Counted from the stretch's first letter, positions 1-7,588 are shown. The stretch: DNA of 18,307 bases from CBFGWV01 sp965652545 (GCA_965652545.1 CBFGWV010000068.1:1-18307), one strand, 5' to 3'. The notes: generated by a model not told the origin, from the letters alone. Numbers and translations: made by a program.

Positions 1-51
1 CAAACCGGTGATCCCAGGGGGCAGCCTGGCCACCAGCGGCCACCGAACCAA

Positions 52-165
52 GCCCTTGAGGCCGGGTGGGCCGGGATCAGACCGTCGGCAGCATGGATGC
101 TGCCGTCGAGCGCACACGGATGTGTTCACAGCGCGTCTGATCCTGGCCCACCCGGCCTCAAGGGC
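52..165 (+). repeat. Structured repeat element, copy 1: 31-bp outer stem enclosing two ANGGAN hairpins
   Basis: Bases 52-82 are complementary to 135-165 over 31 pairs with only one non-Watson-Crick position (G73 opposite T144, a G-U wobble in RNA). Inside are two hairpins. The first is CGGCAGC (86-92) paired with GCTGCCG (99-105), with loop ATGGAT at 93-98. The second is a short stem, 113-115 with 122-124, with loop ACGGAT at 116-121. GCGC at 110-113 can alternatively pair with GCGC at 131-134. Both loops carry GGA only when read on the plus strand. The inner 51 bases (83-133) recur at the right end of the window in inverted orientation with 49 of 51 identical. The element lies 31 bases beyond the stop codon of the GlxA-type gene, antisense to its reading direction, so it could also end that transcript. 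No T-tract follows it. I do not recognise a named family with certainty. Confidence 0.8.
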
Positions 166-196
166 GGGAACCACGGCACAGATCACGGCCCGACCA

Positions 197-1231
197 CTAC
201 CCCGCCGCCCTCCCCAGCGCCCGACGCATCGGCTGAAACTTCCGCCGGTAGGCCGACGGCGCCATACCCACCCGGCGCCGGAACAGCCGGCGAAAGAAGC
301 TCCCGTCCTCGTACCCGATCTGCGCGGCCACCTCGTCCACCGGCTGATCCTCGCTCTCCAGGACCTGTTTCGCCTCCTCGATGCGCAAGGCATGGACATA
401 GGTCAGTGGGCTCATACCCGTAGCCGCCTTGAAACGACGCTTGAACGAGCGCTCCGTCAACCCGCTGACCGCCACCATCCCGGCCACCGGGTTCGGGGTC
501 GCATAATGCTCGGCCAACCACACCTGACAGGTCTCGATCACCTTGTCCTGCGTCTGGCGCACCCGCGACAACGCCGCATAAGGCAACTGCCCCTGGCCGT
601 GCCAATCCACCAGATACAGCCGCGCCAGATTCATGGCTTCATCCTGGCCAAAGAACCGCGCCACCAGATACAACGCCAAATCCATCCACGTCGCCCCGCC
701 GCCGGCGGTGATCAACCGATGCCCATCGCCGTCGGCGACGATCACCTGGTTGGGCTCCACCCGCACCGTCGGATGCGCGGCCTGCAACGTGGCGCAGTAA
801 GCCCAATGCGTCGTCGCCCGGAAACCGTCCAGCAAACCCGACTGCGCCAGCATCATCGCCCCCGAGCACACCGCCGCCACCGTCGCACCCTGCGCATGGC
901 AGCGCCGCAACCAACCCAGAACCGGCCCGTACTCGTCCTCCAGTCTTGCCCCAGGCGGCAGCAACAGATCGGGCATGCAGATCACATCCGGACACGCCGC
1001 CGTGGCGACATCCTCATCCGGATGCACCCACACCCCGTTCGCCGCCGCGAAAGGCGCCGCCTGATGCGCCACCACCCGGACATTGACCCGCGACGCCCCC
1101 GGGGTGCCGTGAATCAATAACGACCAGTCGCGCCCCACCGACGAGAACACGTCGTACAGCCCGTACAACACAGAGGTCGTAGCGTGGGGCGTGGCCAGCA
1201 GCACCACCGACAGGTTCGGCGACGACGACAT
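197..1231 (-). CDS. GlxA-family transcriptional regulator (DJ-1/PfpI-like domain + AraC HTH)
   Basis: The 344-residue protein has a DJ-1/PfpI (GATase1-like) ligand domain at about residues 6-200 and a C-terminal AraC/XylS double helix-turn-helix at about 240-335. The N-domain keeps the nucleophile-elbow segment AAVCSGA (Cys122) and a downstream TTHW. The HTH shows the typical FKRRFKAATGMSP and AAQIGYEDGSFFRRLFRR segments. Relatives such as GlxA, CdhR, GbdR and ArgR regulate quaternary-amine or amino-acid catabolism; in them the DJ-1 domain is a sensor, not an enzyme. I chose the ATG at 1231 because GGAGG lies 8 bases before it; the in-frame TTG at 1237 is too close to that site. The gene begins 20 bases after the upstream LysR stop codon in the same direction, so the two regulators are probably co-transcribed. 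The ligand is unknown. Confidence 0.9.
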   Translation of the reverse strand: MSSSPNLSVVLLATPHATTSVLYGLYDVFSSVGRDWSLLIHGTPGASRVNVRVVAHQAAPFAAANGVWVHPDEDVATAACPDVICMPDLLLPPGARLEDEYGPVLGWLRRCHAQGATVAAVCSGAMMLAQSGLLDGFRATTHWAYCATLQAAHPTVRVEPNQVIVADGDGHRLITAGGGATWMDLALYLVARFFGQDEAMNLARLYLVDWHGQGQLPYAALSRVRQTQDKVIETCQVWLAEHYATPNPVAGMVAVSGLTERSFKRRFKAATGMSPLTYVHALRIEEAKQVLESEDQPVDEVAAQIGYEDGSFFRRLFRRRVGMAPSAYRRKFQPMRRALGRAAG

Positions 1232-1251
1232 CGGCAAATCCTCCGTTGAGC

Positions 1252-2133
1252 TCAGGCACCAACGGCCACCAGCGGGCAGCCGTGTCCCGGCACTTGAAGT
1301 TCCTCCAGCACCAGCTCGATCAGGTGGGCCGCGAGTGTATCGGCGCCATCGCGCGCATCGACGATAACGAAATCATTCTCGCCCAGCGTGGGCAGTCCGT
1401 CATCGCCATCCAATGCCTCCAGACGCGCATCCAGATGACGAGCCGCCAACACCCCCACACCGACGCCAGCGGCAATGGCCGCCCGCACACCGGTGACACT
1501 GAAACACTCCAGCACCGGAAACCAAGCAATTCCCGCCTGATCGAGCGCGGAACCGGCTACGGCCCGATACACACAATCTTCGCCAAAGGTCACCAGCGGC
1601 AACGGTCGCCGACGGTCGATCACCGTGTCGCGGCTGCGCACCCATAACGGTTGCTCGCGCCACAGAAACCGCCCCCCACCGCCGCTGGGCTGCTGGATGA
1701 TGGCCGTGTCCAGATCGCCCGTGGCGACGCGGCGGCGCAGCACCGCGCTGGCATCCACCACCACCTCCAGACGCACCGCGGGGTGAAAGCGCTGAAACCG
1801 GCCCAGGACCCCCGCCAGCCGCTCGGCGATCAAATCCTCCGCACAACCGAAGCGCACCCGTCCTTCAAGATCCGAGCGGCGCAGCCGATCGACCGCCACA
1901 TCGTGCGCGGCGAGTACACGCAAGGCGTCACTCATCAAGTCCCGCCCATCGGCCGTGGTCGTGATGCCGTCCGGACCGCGCCGCAATAGCTCGCGGCCGA
2001 TGCGCGCCTCCAGGCGCTTCACCTGCCAGCTCACTGCCGATTGCGTCAAATGCAGCCGCTCGGCGGCGCGGGTGAAGCTCTGCAACTCGACGACGGCCAC
2101 GAAGGCGCGCAACTGGGGGATCTCAAGACGCAT
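1252..2133 (-). CDS. LysR-family transcriptional regulator
   Basis: The 293-residue protein has the standard LTTR layout: an N-terminal winged HTH (residues 1-60, with FTRAAERLHLTQSAVSWQVKRLE), a linker helix, and an effector-binding domain from about residue 90 resembling a periplasmic-binding protein. It is divergent from the hydrolase/oxidoreductase pair across a 106-base gap, the classical arrangement for an LTTR that controls its divergent neighbour. The start at 2133 gives the canonical N-terminus (LEIPQLRAFVAVVE), although no good Shine-Dalgarno site precedes it, so translation may be weak. A GlxA-type regulator follows in the same transcript. The family is certain; the effector and regulon are inferred from position only. 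Confidence 0.93.
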   Translation of the reverse strand: MRLEIPQLRAFVAVVELQSFTRAAERLHLTQSAVSWQVKRLEARIGRELLRRGPDGITTTADGRDLMSDALRVLAAHDVAVDRLRRSDLEGRVRFGCAEDLIAERLAGVLGRFQRFHPAVRLEVVVDASAVLRRRVATGDLDTAIIQQPSGGGGRFLWREQPLWVRSRDTVIDRRRPLPLVTFGEDCVYRAVAGSALDQAGIAWFPVLECFSVTGVRAAIAAGVGVGVLAARHLDARLEALDGDDGLPTLGENDFVIVDARDGADTLAAHLIELVLEELQVPGHGCPLVAVGA

Positions 2134-2140
2134 GGCTTAT

Positions 2141-2184
2141 GTCATGACTTTGTTTTGTGGATTTCCGAAGTATAACTTGATTTC
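2141..2184. promoter_or_regulatory. Divergent promoter/operator region between LysR gene and hydrolase operon
   Basis: The AT-rich patch stands out from its GC-rich surroundings. TATAAC (2171-2176) can serve as a plus-strand -10 box, and its complement contains TATACT (2170-2175), a good minus-strand -10; the two overlap. AAGT-ATA-ACTT (2168-2178) is an inverted repeat over these boxes. GATTTC occurs twice (2160-2165 and 2179-2184) with a 19-base period, about two helical turns, and GTCATGAC (2141-2148) is a perfect 8-base palindrome. No convincing -35 box accompanies either -10, as expected for an activator-dependent LTTR promoter. Which repeat is the LysR site is not determined. Confidence 0.45.
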
Positions 2185-2239
2185 TTTCTGAGCCATGGCC
2201 TGGGATCGTGCCGGCATCGACCCACGAGGAGCACCTGAT

Positions 2240-3073
2240 ATGACCGACCTGCTCAACCGACACCTGATCATCGACGGCCACCGCATCGCCTGTGGCGTGC
2301 ATGGCGATGGCCCACCGGTGGTTCTGATCCACGGCACGCCGTCGCACAGTGCGATTTGGCGAAACGTCCTGCCGCGGCTGCGCGGGTGGCGCGTCCACGT
2401 CTTCGACCTGCTGGGCTACGGCGCCTCCGAGCGCCCGCTTGCGGCCGACACCTCGGTAGCCGCCCAAACGCATCTGCTCGAACACCTGCTGGACGCTTGG
2501 GCGCTGGAAACTGCCGATATCGTCGCCCACGACATCGGCGGCGGTATCGGGCTGCGGCTTGCCGTGCATTCACCGCGGCGGGTCAACAGCCTCACGCTGA
2601 TCGACACCGTCAGCTACGACTCCTGGCCCTCCTCCACCTGGCAGCGCATCATCGCCGAGCATGCCGCGCAGCCCGGTGGACCGGATCCGGATAGCTTCCG
2701 CTGCATCCTGACCGGCCAGTTGCAGATGACCGTGCACGACCCGCTGCGCATGAGCGGGGAGGTGCTGGAGGCCTACCTGCGACCGATCACCGGACCGGTC
2801 GGACAGGCCGCGTTCTTTGCTCATCAAGTCGCCCACTATGACAGCCGCTACACGGCCGAGCTCACAGCGCAGCTGGGGCATCTGGCCATGCCGGTGCAGT
2901 TGATCTGGGGCGACGACGACCGCTGGCAGCCCCTGCATTGGGGAGAGCGTCTGGCGGCAGATATCGGTGCGCCGCTGCACGTCATTCCCGATGCCGGCCA
3001 TTTCGCGATGGAAGATGCCCCCGAGGCGGTGGCCGGGCACGTCCTCGACTTTCTCCAGGAGGTTCACGCATGA
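2240..3073 (+). CDS. Alpha/beta-fold hydrolase with Asp nucleophile (haloalkane dehalogenase / epoxide hydrolase type)
   Basis: The 277-residue protein has the oxyanion segment HGTP (31-34), a nucleophile elbow AHDIGGG with Asp98 where esterases and lipases carry Ser, the acid-strand motif WGDDD (probable acid Asp227), and the catalytic His in DAGHF (His254). A cap domain probably occupies about residues 125-205. An Asp nucleophile is characteristic of haloalkane and haloacid dehalogenases and epoxide hydrolases, which form a covalent ester intermediate. No signal peptide is visible, so it is cytoplasmic. The ATG at 2240 is chosen because GAGGAG lies just before it; an upstream in-frame ATG at 2195 lacks such a site. 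Its stop overlaps the next start (ATGA, 3070-3073), so the two genes are translationally coupled. The substrate is unknown, and other HDIGG-type hydrolases exist whose function is not settled. Confidence 0.87.
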   Translation: MTDLLNRHLIIDGHRIACGVHGDGPPVVLIHGTPSHSAIWRNVLPRLRGWRVHVFDLLGYGASERPLAADTSVAAQTHLLEHLLDAWALETADIVAHDIGGGIGLRLAVHSPRRVNSLTLIDTVSYDSWPSSTWQRIIAEHAAQPGGPDPDSFRCILTGQLQMTVHDPLRMSGEVLEAYLRPITGPVGQAAFFAHQVAHYDSRYTAELTAQLGHLAMPVQLIWGDDDRWQPLHWGERLAADIGAPLHVIPDAGHFAMEDAPEAVAGHVLDFLQEVHA

Positions 3074-4125
3074 GCATTCCCGCTACGATGTTTGCCGTTC
3101 GTCTCACCGGTGTCGGTGGGCTGGACAAACTCGAACCGGTGCGCCTGCCGGTGCCGCAACCGGCGGACGGCGAGGTGCTGGTCAAGGTCGGCGCCACCGG
3201 GCTCAACAACAGCGATGTGATGCTGCGCATCGGCGGCTACGGCCGGGAGGACGATCCGCAGGCCACCACCAGTTGGAAGCGCGATGCCGGCGGCTTTCCC
3301 GTCATCCAGGGCTCGGACATCGCCGGCGAGATCGTCGCTGTGGGTCACGGGGTCGACGGCGGACGGGTCGGCGAGCGGGTTCTGGTGAACCCATCGCTCT
3401 ACCGGATCGATGGCAGCAACCCGGTCGATCTGGACTACCTGGGCAGCGAGCGCGATGGCGGTTACGCCGAGTACGTCAGCGTGCCGGCGGCCAATGCCCA
3501 CCCGGTCAGCGACCGCCTGAGCCTTGCCGAGTGGGCAACGTTTCCGGTGTCTTATCTGACCGCCTTGCATATGCTCAACCGCGCCCGGGTGGCGGCCGGC
3601 GAGACCGTGCTGGTCACCGGCGCGTCCGGCGGGGTGGGCTCGGCCCTGCTGCAACTGCTGGCTGCCCGTGATGCCCGTGCCATTGCAGTCGTCGGTAACG
3701 GAAAAGCCGATCAGGCGCTGGCCTTGGGCGCCCTGGCGACCATCCCCCGCGACACGGCGGATCTGGCCGCCGCCGTGGAGGCCGTCAACGGCGGCCGGCC
3801 GGTCGACGTGGTGGCCGACGTCGTGGCCGGCCCGGCCTTCGGCACGCTCCTCCAGGCCCTGCGGGCGCAGGGGCGCTACGTCACCAGCGGCGCCATCGGC
3901 GGCTCGATGGTGTCGCTGGATGTGCGCACGCTATACCTCAAGCACCTGGATCTGCTGGGCTCGTCCTACGGCACGGCGGCGGAGTTCGCCGAGCTGATCG
4001 GCTTGATCGAGGCGGGGACGATCCGCCCCCTCCTCGCACGCACGTATCCGCTGAAGGCCTTGCGCGAGGCACAGGAGGCGTTTCTGGCCAAGCAGCATTT
4101 CGGCAAGCTGGTCGTGGTGCCGTGA
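3070..4125 (+). CDS. Zinc-free medium-chain dehydrogenase/reductase (quinone oxidoreductase-like)
   Basis: The 351-residue MDR enzyme has a GroES-like N-domain (about residues 5-135) and a Rossmann domain with the nucleotide-binding segment GASGGVG (184-190), typical of NADPH:quinone oxidoreductases. It has neither the catalytic zinc ligands nor the structural four-Cys lobe of zinc alcohol dehydrogenases; Cys is absent from the whole chain. LNNSDVMLRIGGYG is the usual N-domain signature. The ATG at 3070 is preceded by AGGAGG at 3057-3062 and overlaps the hydrolase stop. The pair suggests a two-step conversion: the hydrolase makes an alcohol or diol (or opens an ester) and this enzyme oxidises or reduces the product. 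That coupling is inferred from the overlap. Substrate-level names in this family are unreliable. Confidence 0.9.
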   Translation: MSIPATMFAVRLTGVGGLDKLEPVRLPVPQPADGEVLVKVGATGLNNSDVMLRIGGYGREDDPQATTSWKRDAGGFPVIQGSDIAGEIVAVGHGVDGGRVGERVLVNPSLYRIDGSNPVDLDYLGSERDGGYAEYVSVPAANAHPVSDRLSLAEWATFPVSYLTALHMLNRARVAAGETVLVTGASGGVGSALLQLLAARDARAIAVVGNGKADQALALGALATIPRDTADLAAAVEAVNGGRPVDVVADVVAGPAFGTLLQALRAQGRYVTSGAIGGSMVSLDVRTLYLKHLDLLGSSYGTAAEFAELIGLIEAGTIRPLLARTYPLKALREAQEAFLAKQHFGKLVVVP

Positions 4126-4143
4126 GTCGTGAGCTGACAGCAC

Positions 4144-5307
4144 CTACACGTAATAGTCCTTCAACGGCGGAAAGCCGTTGAATTCGATGGCGCTGTAGGT
4201 GGTCGTATACGCCCCGGTGGACAACCAGTACAAACGATCGCCGATGGCGAGGTTCAACGGCAGCGCGTACTTGTAATCCTCGTACATGATATCGGCGCTG
4301 TCGCAGGTGGGGCCGGCGATGATGACCTCTTCCAGTTCGCCGGTCTTCTGCGTGTAGATGGGGAATTTGATCGCCTCACCCATGGTTTCGATCAGGCCGG
4401 AGAACTTGCCCACGTCGGTGTAGATCCAGCGATGCAGGGCGGTTCTCGATTTGCGCGATATGAGCACGACCTCGCTCACCAGGATGCCGGCATTGGATAT
4501 CAGCGACCGGCCCGGCTCGAGGATGATCTCGGGGAAGTCGTCGCCGAAGTCCTCTTTGATGAACCGGGTGATTTCCTGGGCATAGGTCTTCAGATCGTTG
4601 GTCTTGTTGATGTAATGGGCCGGGAAGCCGCCCCCGAGGTTGATCATCTTCAACTCGATGCCGTCCTCGTCACGCAGCCGGTCGAAGATGATCTTCACCT
4701 TGCCGATGGCCGCATCCCAGGCACCGATATCACGCTGCTGCGACCCCACGTGGAAGGAAACACCGTAGGGCACCAGCCCCAGGTCGCGCGCCAGGATCAG
4801 CAGATCCATGGCCATGTCGGTGTGGCAGCCGAACTTGCGCGAAAGCGGCCAGTCCGCCGTCAGCGTGCCTTCGGTGAGGATGCGGACATACACCTTGGCA
4901 CCCGGGGCAGCCTTGGCGATGTTGCGCAGATCGGCCTCCGAATCGGTGGCGAACATACGCACGCCGCGCTCGTAGAACGCGCGGATGTCCCGGCTCTTCT
5001 TGATGGTGTTGCCGTAGCTCACCCGATCGGCGGTCACCCCGTGCGCCATCACCTTGTCCAGCTCGTAGATGGAGGCGATGTCGAACTTCGCGCCGCGATC
5101 ACGCAACAGGTTCAGGATCTCCGGCGCTGGGTTGGCCTTGACCGCGTAGTAAATGCCCGCGTAGGGAAAGTTGTCCTGCAAGTCATCGTACTGACGGGCG
5201 ATCGTCGCGGTGTCGATGACCACGAACGGCGTCTCCCGGGTGTCCGCCAACGCCCGCATGCGGGCGAAGGTCTCCGCGCTGAAGTACTCATGGATGTTTG
5301 CAGACAT
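4144..5307 (-). CDS. PLP-dependent ornithine/lysine decarboxylase (fold type III, alanine-racemase fold)
   Basis: The 387-residue protein matches the eukaryotic-type ornithine decarboxylase family. The PLP lysine is Lys57 in YYAVKANP. His186 lies in FHVGSQ, a glycine loop INLGGGFP at 223-229 and EPGR at 264-267 hold the PLP phosphate, and Cys335-Asp336 in GPTCDSAD are the active-site residues donated across the dimer interface. It should make putrescine or cadaverine from ornithine or lysine; the length fits the small bacterial bifunctional L/ODC enzymes rather than the large fold-type-I ones. The segment TADWPLSRKFG helps specificity in this family, but I cannot assign Orn versus Lys from it. 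The gene converges on the MDR gene with an 18-base gap. The start is preceded by TGGAG. A TAGAAT hexamer (plus-strand ATTCTA at 5350-5355) is a weak -10 candidate. Confidence 0.93.
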   Translation of the reverse strand: MSANIHEYFSAETFARMRALADTRETPFVVIDTATIARQYDDLQDNFPYAGIYYAVKANPAPEILNLLRDRGAKFDIASIYELDKVMAHGVTADRVSYGNTIKKSRDIRAFYERGVRMFATDSEADLRNIAKAAPGAKVYVRILTEGTLTADWPLSRKFGCHTDMAMDLLILARDLGLVPYGVSFHVGSQQRDIGAWDAAIGKVKIIFDRLRDEDGIELKMINLGGGFPAHYINKTNDLKTYAQEITRFIKEDFGDDFPEIILEPGRSLISNAGILVSEVVLISRKSRTALHRWIYTDVGKFSGLIETMGEAIKFPIYTQKTGELEEVIIAGPTCDSADIMYEDYKYALPLNLAIGDRLYWLSTGAYTTTYSAIEFNGFPPLKDYYV

Positions 5308-5397
5308 GACGCGGGCTCCAGGTCGGGGCAGTGCGGGAGTGGGGTCTGGATTCTACGGGACAAACCACGCCGTCCGCACGCAGCCTCGGGCCTGTGT

Positions 5398-5739
5398 TCA
5401 GTGCGAGCGCGCGCCGGGGCCACCCTCGCCGCGCCGACTGGCGTCGTGAAAGTTGCGCAACTCGATCAGCACGCGCTCGGCGATTCCCTCCATGCCCAGA
5501 TCGGCCAGGCGGGATTGGGTGATGCGCTCGGGGTTCGCGAGGATCTCGCCCAGCGCGCCTTGCAGCGTGGACTTCACCTGCGGGTCGGCACCGGCGACGA
5601 TCTCCAGGACGATGCGATGGGCGACCTGCAAGGCCTGCAACTCGGCCATCAGCCGCAACTGCGACTGGGAATGCTCGCTCACCGCCTGCGCCAGCCGCTG
5701 GAGCTGTCCTGCAAGTTCACTGATCTGACGGTCGTTCAT
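5398..5739 (-). CDS. Uncharacterised small, mostly helical protein
   Basis: This 113-residue protein is not recognised. The first 45 residues are predicted helical with heptad-like hydrophobic spacing (ISELAGQLQRLAQAVSEHSQ then LRLMAELQALQVAHRIVLEI), consistent with a short coiled coil. A second helical part follows, and the tail is polar and Gly/Arg-rich. There is no signal peptide, membrane segment or cysteine. A GGGGGCAGGG tract sits upstream of the ATG and may serve as the ribosome-binding site. It lies between the decarboxylase (90 bases further on, same strand) and the CopD-like gene (63 bases before). Coding bias and a sensible start support it as real, but no function can be proposed. 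Confidence 0.65.
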   Translation of the reverse strand: MNDRQISELAGQLQRLAQAVSEHSQSQLRLMAELQALQVAHRIVLEIVAGADPQVKSTLQGALGEILANPERITQSRLADLGMEGIAERVLIELRNFHDASRRGEGGPGARSH

Positions 5740-5802
5740 CGGCCCTGCCCCCGTTGTTGGTCATGCCGTAAGGTACCGCGTCGGGCGGATCGAGGCACCC
5801 GG

Positions 5803-6267
5803 TCAAATCAACCAGTACGGCCCGCCGATGGCCACCGCGGTCACAATCAACCCCAGCGCGAGATTGACCCCGACGATGATGCGGATCTGACCCAACGCCT
5901 TGCCGCCGGCCGGCCAGTTCTCCGCCTTGACCGCGTGATGCAGGCGGCGATACGGCACAAAGAACAAATGCAGGAACAGCGCGATCATCAGCAGCCCGAG
6001 CCCATGCATGACATGCACGTACAACGGCGAGGCGCCCATGCCGCCGAACTTCACGCCGATCAACCCATAGCCGGTCAGCGGCAGGATGACGACCGCGCCC
6101 CACACCCAAAGGAAAAAGCGCTCGAACACCCCCTGCCACAGCATCAGCCGCTGTGGGGGCTGAAACTGCGCAGCGGCCACCGGCCGGAGAACCAGGTAGG
6201 CAAAGAACATCCCCCCCACCCAGACAACGGCGGCCAGGGCATGCAGGGCAAGGGCGATAGGAATCAT
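5803..6267 (-). CDS. CopD-like integral membrane protein
   Basis: The 154-residue protein has about four membrane helices, beginning at the N-terminus (ALHALAAVVWVGGMFFAYLV), near residues 45-65 (FLWVWGAVVILPLTGYGLI), 80-100 (HVMHGLGLLMIALFLHLFFV) and the C-terminal 20 residues. The opening ALHALAAVVWVGGMFF and the scattered His residues are typical of the CopD family of membrane proteins, some of which are linked to copper handling and others of unknown role. Nearby copper genes (copC, ATPase, chaperone) are absent, so a copper role is not supported here. The ATG at 6267 is preceded by AGAGGAGAG; an upstream in-frame start at 6354 would add a non-hydrophobic leader over a probable terminator and is rejected. 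Confidence 0.82.
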   Translation of the reverse strand: MIPIALALHALAAVVWVGGMFFAYLVLRPVAAAQFQPPQRLMLWQGVFERFFLWVWGAVVILPLTGYGLIGVKFGGMGASPLYVHVMHGLGLLMIALFLHLFFVPYRRLHHAVKAENWPAGGKALGQIRIIVGVNLALGLIVTAVAIGGPYWLI

Positions 6268-6344
6268 CTGCGACTCTCCTCTTGGCGATAGCGAACGAGT
6301 GTCCGCCGGAAACAGACTCCCGCAGTGATGCGGTGGTTCAGTAC

Positions 6345-6365
6345 ACGGGCACACCGGGTGCCCGT
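6345..6365 (-). terminator. Stem-loop downstream of the EamA transporter gene
   Basis: ACGGGCAC (6345-6352) and GTGCCCGT (6358-6365) form a perfect 8-bp GC-rich stem with a 5-base loop, 7 bases beyond the transporter stop codon on the minus strand. No T-tract follows, so if it ends transcription it is not a classical intrinsic terminator. It separates the transporter from the CopD-like gene, which has its own ribosome-binding site further on. Confidence 0.4.
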
Positions 6366-6372
6366 ACCGGCG

Positions 6373-7314
6373 CTACGGCGCGGCGACGGGTAACGAATCG
6401 CGGGCCGACTGGCGCTGCTCGCGCCAGAACACGAACAAGCCGGAACCGACGATGATGGCGATGCCGACCCAGGTCAGCGCGTCGGGAAAATCGCCGAACA
6501 GCAGAAACCCCAGAATGGTCGCGCTGATGATCTCCAGGTACTGAAACGGCGCCAGCACCGCCGCCTCCGCATAGCGGAAGGCATAGACGACCAGGATGTG
6601 CCCGACCGTCGCCACCAGACCGAGCCCGGCCAACAGCAGCCAGTCCCGCAGCGTCGGCCAGACCGGCGTCAACACGTCTACTCCACCCCAGGAGCCGCCA
6701 AGCAAGGCCGCCCCCATGACCAAGGACCCGAAGAACCCGGTATAGCACTGCATGGCCACCGGGTCTTCACCGCGCGCCAGCATGCGAGTCAGGGCAAGGT
6801 AGGTGGCGAAGCAGATTGCGGTACCCAACGGCAGCAGGGCGCTCCAACCCACCTGGGCAAAGCTCGGGCGGATGATCAACAAAGCCCCGGCAAACCCCAC
6901 GACCACCGCCACGAGACGGCGCCAACCGACACGCTCGCCGAGAAACAGGGCTGACATGAGGGTGAGGATCAGCGGCTCGACGAAAAAGATGGCGATGGCA
7001 TTGGCGATCGGCATGACCTTCAATGCCGAGAAAAACAACAAGGTGGCCACCGCCAGCAATGCACCGCGCAGCGCATGCAAACCCACCCGCGTCGGCCGCA
7101 GCGCGGCCGGCCCCAGCATGAACAGCATCACCGGCAGGAGAAAAAGCGTCTGGAAGACAAAACGCCCGGCCGCGATCTGCCCCACCGGCAGCGTCGCGGT
7201 GAGCACTTTGGCGAAGGCGTCGATACCCGGCAGGATGATCATGGCAATGACGATCAGCAGCATGCCATCCACGGCGGTGGCCCTTCGTACAGCCGGATTC
7301 GAGGCGACGCTCAT
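6373..7314 (-). CDS. EamA/DMT-family transporter (RhaT-like metabolite exporter)
   Basis: The 313-residue protein has about ten hydrophobic helices arranged as two EamA repeats, each roughly 135 residues; the first repeat ends near FVEPLILTLMSALFLGERVGWR and the second near FQYLEIISATILGFLLFGD. This E-P or E...G-D signature before the last helices of each half is typical of drug/metabolite transporters that export amino acids or other small metabolites. The start at 7314 is chosen because GCAGGAG precedes it and the protein then begins with a short polar tail followed directly by helix 1. Starts at 7407 or 7377 would add about 20-30 polar residues. A 274-base gap upstream separates it from the divergent PATAN-like gene. 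Substrate unknown. Confidence 0.9.
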   Translation of the reverse strand: MSVASNPAVRRATAVDGMLLIVIAMIILPGIDAFAKVLTATLPVGQIAAGRFVFQTLFLLPVMLFMLGPAALRPTRVGLHALRGALLAVATLLFFSALKVMPIANAIAIFFVEPLILTLMSALFLGERVGWRRLVAVVVGFAGALLIIRPSFAQVGWSALLPLGTAICFATYLALTRMLARGEDPVAMQCYTGFFGSLVMGAALLGGSWGGVDVLTPVWPTLRDWLLLAGLGLVATVGHILVVYAFRYAEAAVLAPFQYLEIISATILGFLLFGDFPDALTWVGIAIIVGSGLFVFWREQRQSARDSLPVAAP

Positions 7315-7484
7315 TAAACACAACTCCTGCGGATTGTCCCCCGGCGCGGCTCGTGGCGCGCCAGGCAAGCGACACATGGTAACCCTCCCCTTGAAGATGT
7401 CGTGCAATCATCGCCACAACGGATGACTCCCGGGTGTGCATCACAATGTTTCGGTGCACTTTTGTGGTGCGCAAATGTGACTTT

Positions 7485-7513
7485 TTGTCGTTGCCGACAC
7501 CGGTTTTTACATT
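7485..7513 (+). promoter_or_regulatory. Candidate sigma70 promoter for the PATAN-like gene
   Basis: TTGTCG (7485-7490) and TACATT (7508-7513) are separated by exactly 17 bases in an AT-rich patch about 75 bases before the start codon. Four of six positions match each consensus hexamer. The rest of the 274-base gap (7315-7588) holds only a small inverted repeat, GTGCA (7436-7440) with TGCAC (7455-7459), and no ORF I would support. Confidence 0.4.
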
Positions 7514-7588
7514 TACCTCTGTACTTGTGGCGTTCTGGCGCGAAACTTGAGTGTAGGGATTCGCCCAACCCTATGGGAGAACGCCAGC

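Noticed and set aside
52..165. tRNA or self-cleaving ribozyme interpretation of the folded repeat
   Set aside because: No cloverleaf, T-loop or CCA is present, and no catalytic core of hammerhead or twister type is visible. The two GGA hairpins within one long stem explain the pairing better.
52..165. CRISPR repeat or phage attachment site
   Set aside because: Only two copies, 18 kb apart and inverted, with no spacers, cas genes, integrase or tRNA end nearby.
8..1120. A 370-codon plus-strand frame crossing the repeat element and the GlxA-type gene
   Set aside because: It is Arg/His/Pro-rich, antisense to a clear regulator gene and reads through the structured repeat; no ribosome-binding site.
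5803..6267. Copper-resistance locus around the CopD-like protein
   Set aside because: No copC, copper ATPase, metal-site-rich protein or CueR/CopR regulator is adjacent; the CopD-like fold alone does not establish a copper role.
4432..6291. A 619-codon open frame on the plus strand
   Set aside because: Antisense to the decarboxylase, the small helical protein and the CopD-like gene, with no recognisable domain and shadow-like composition.
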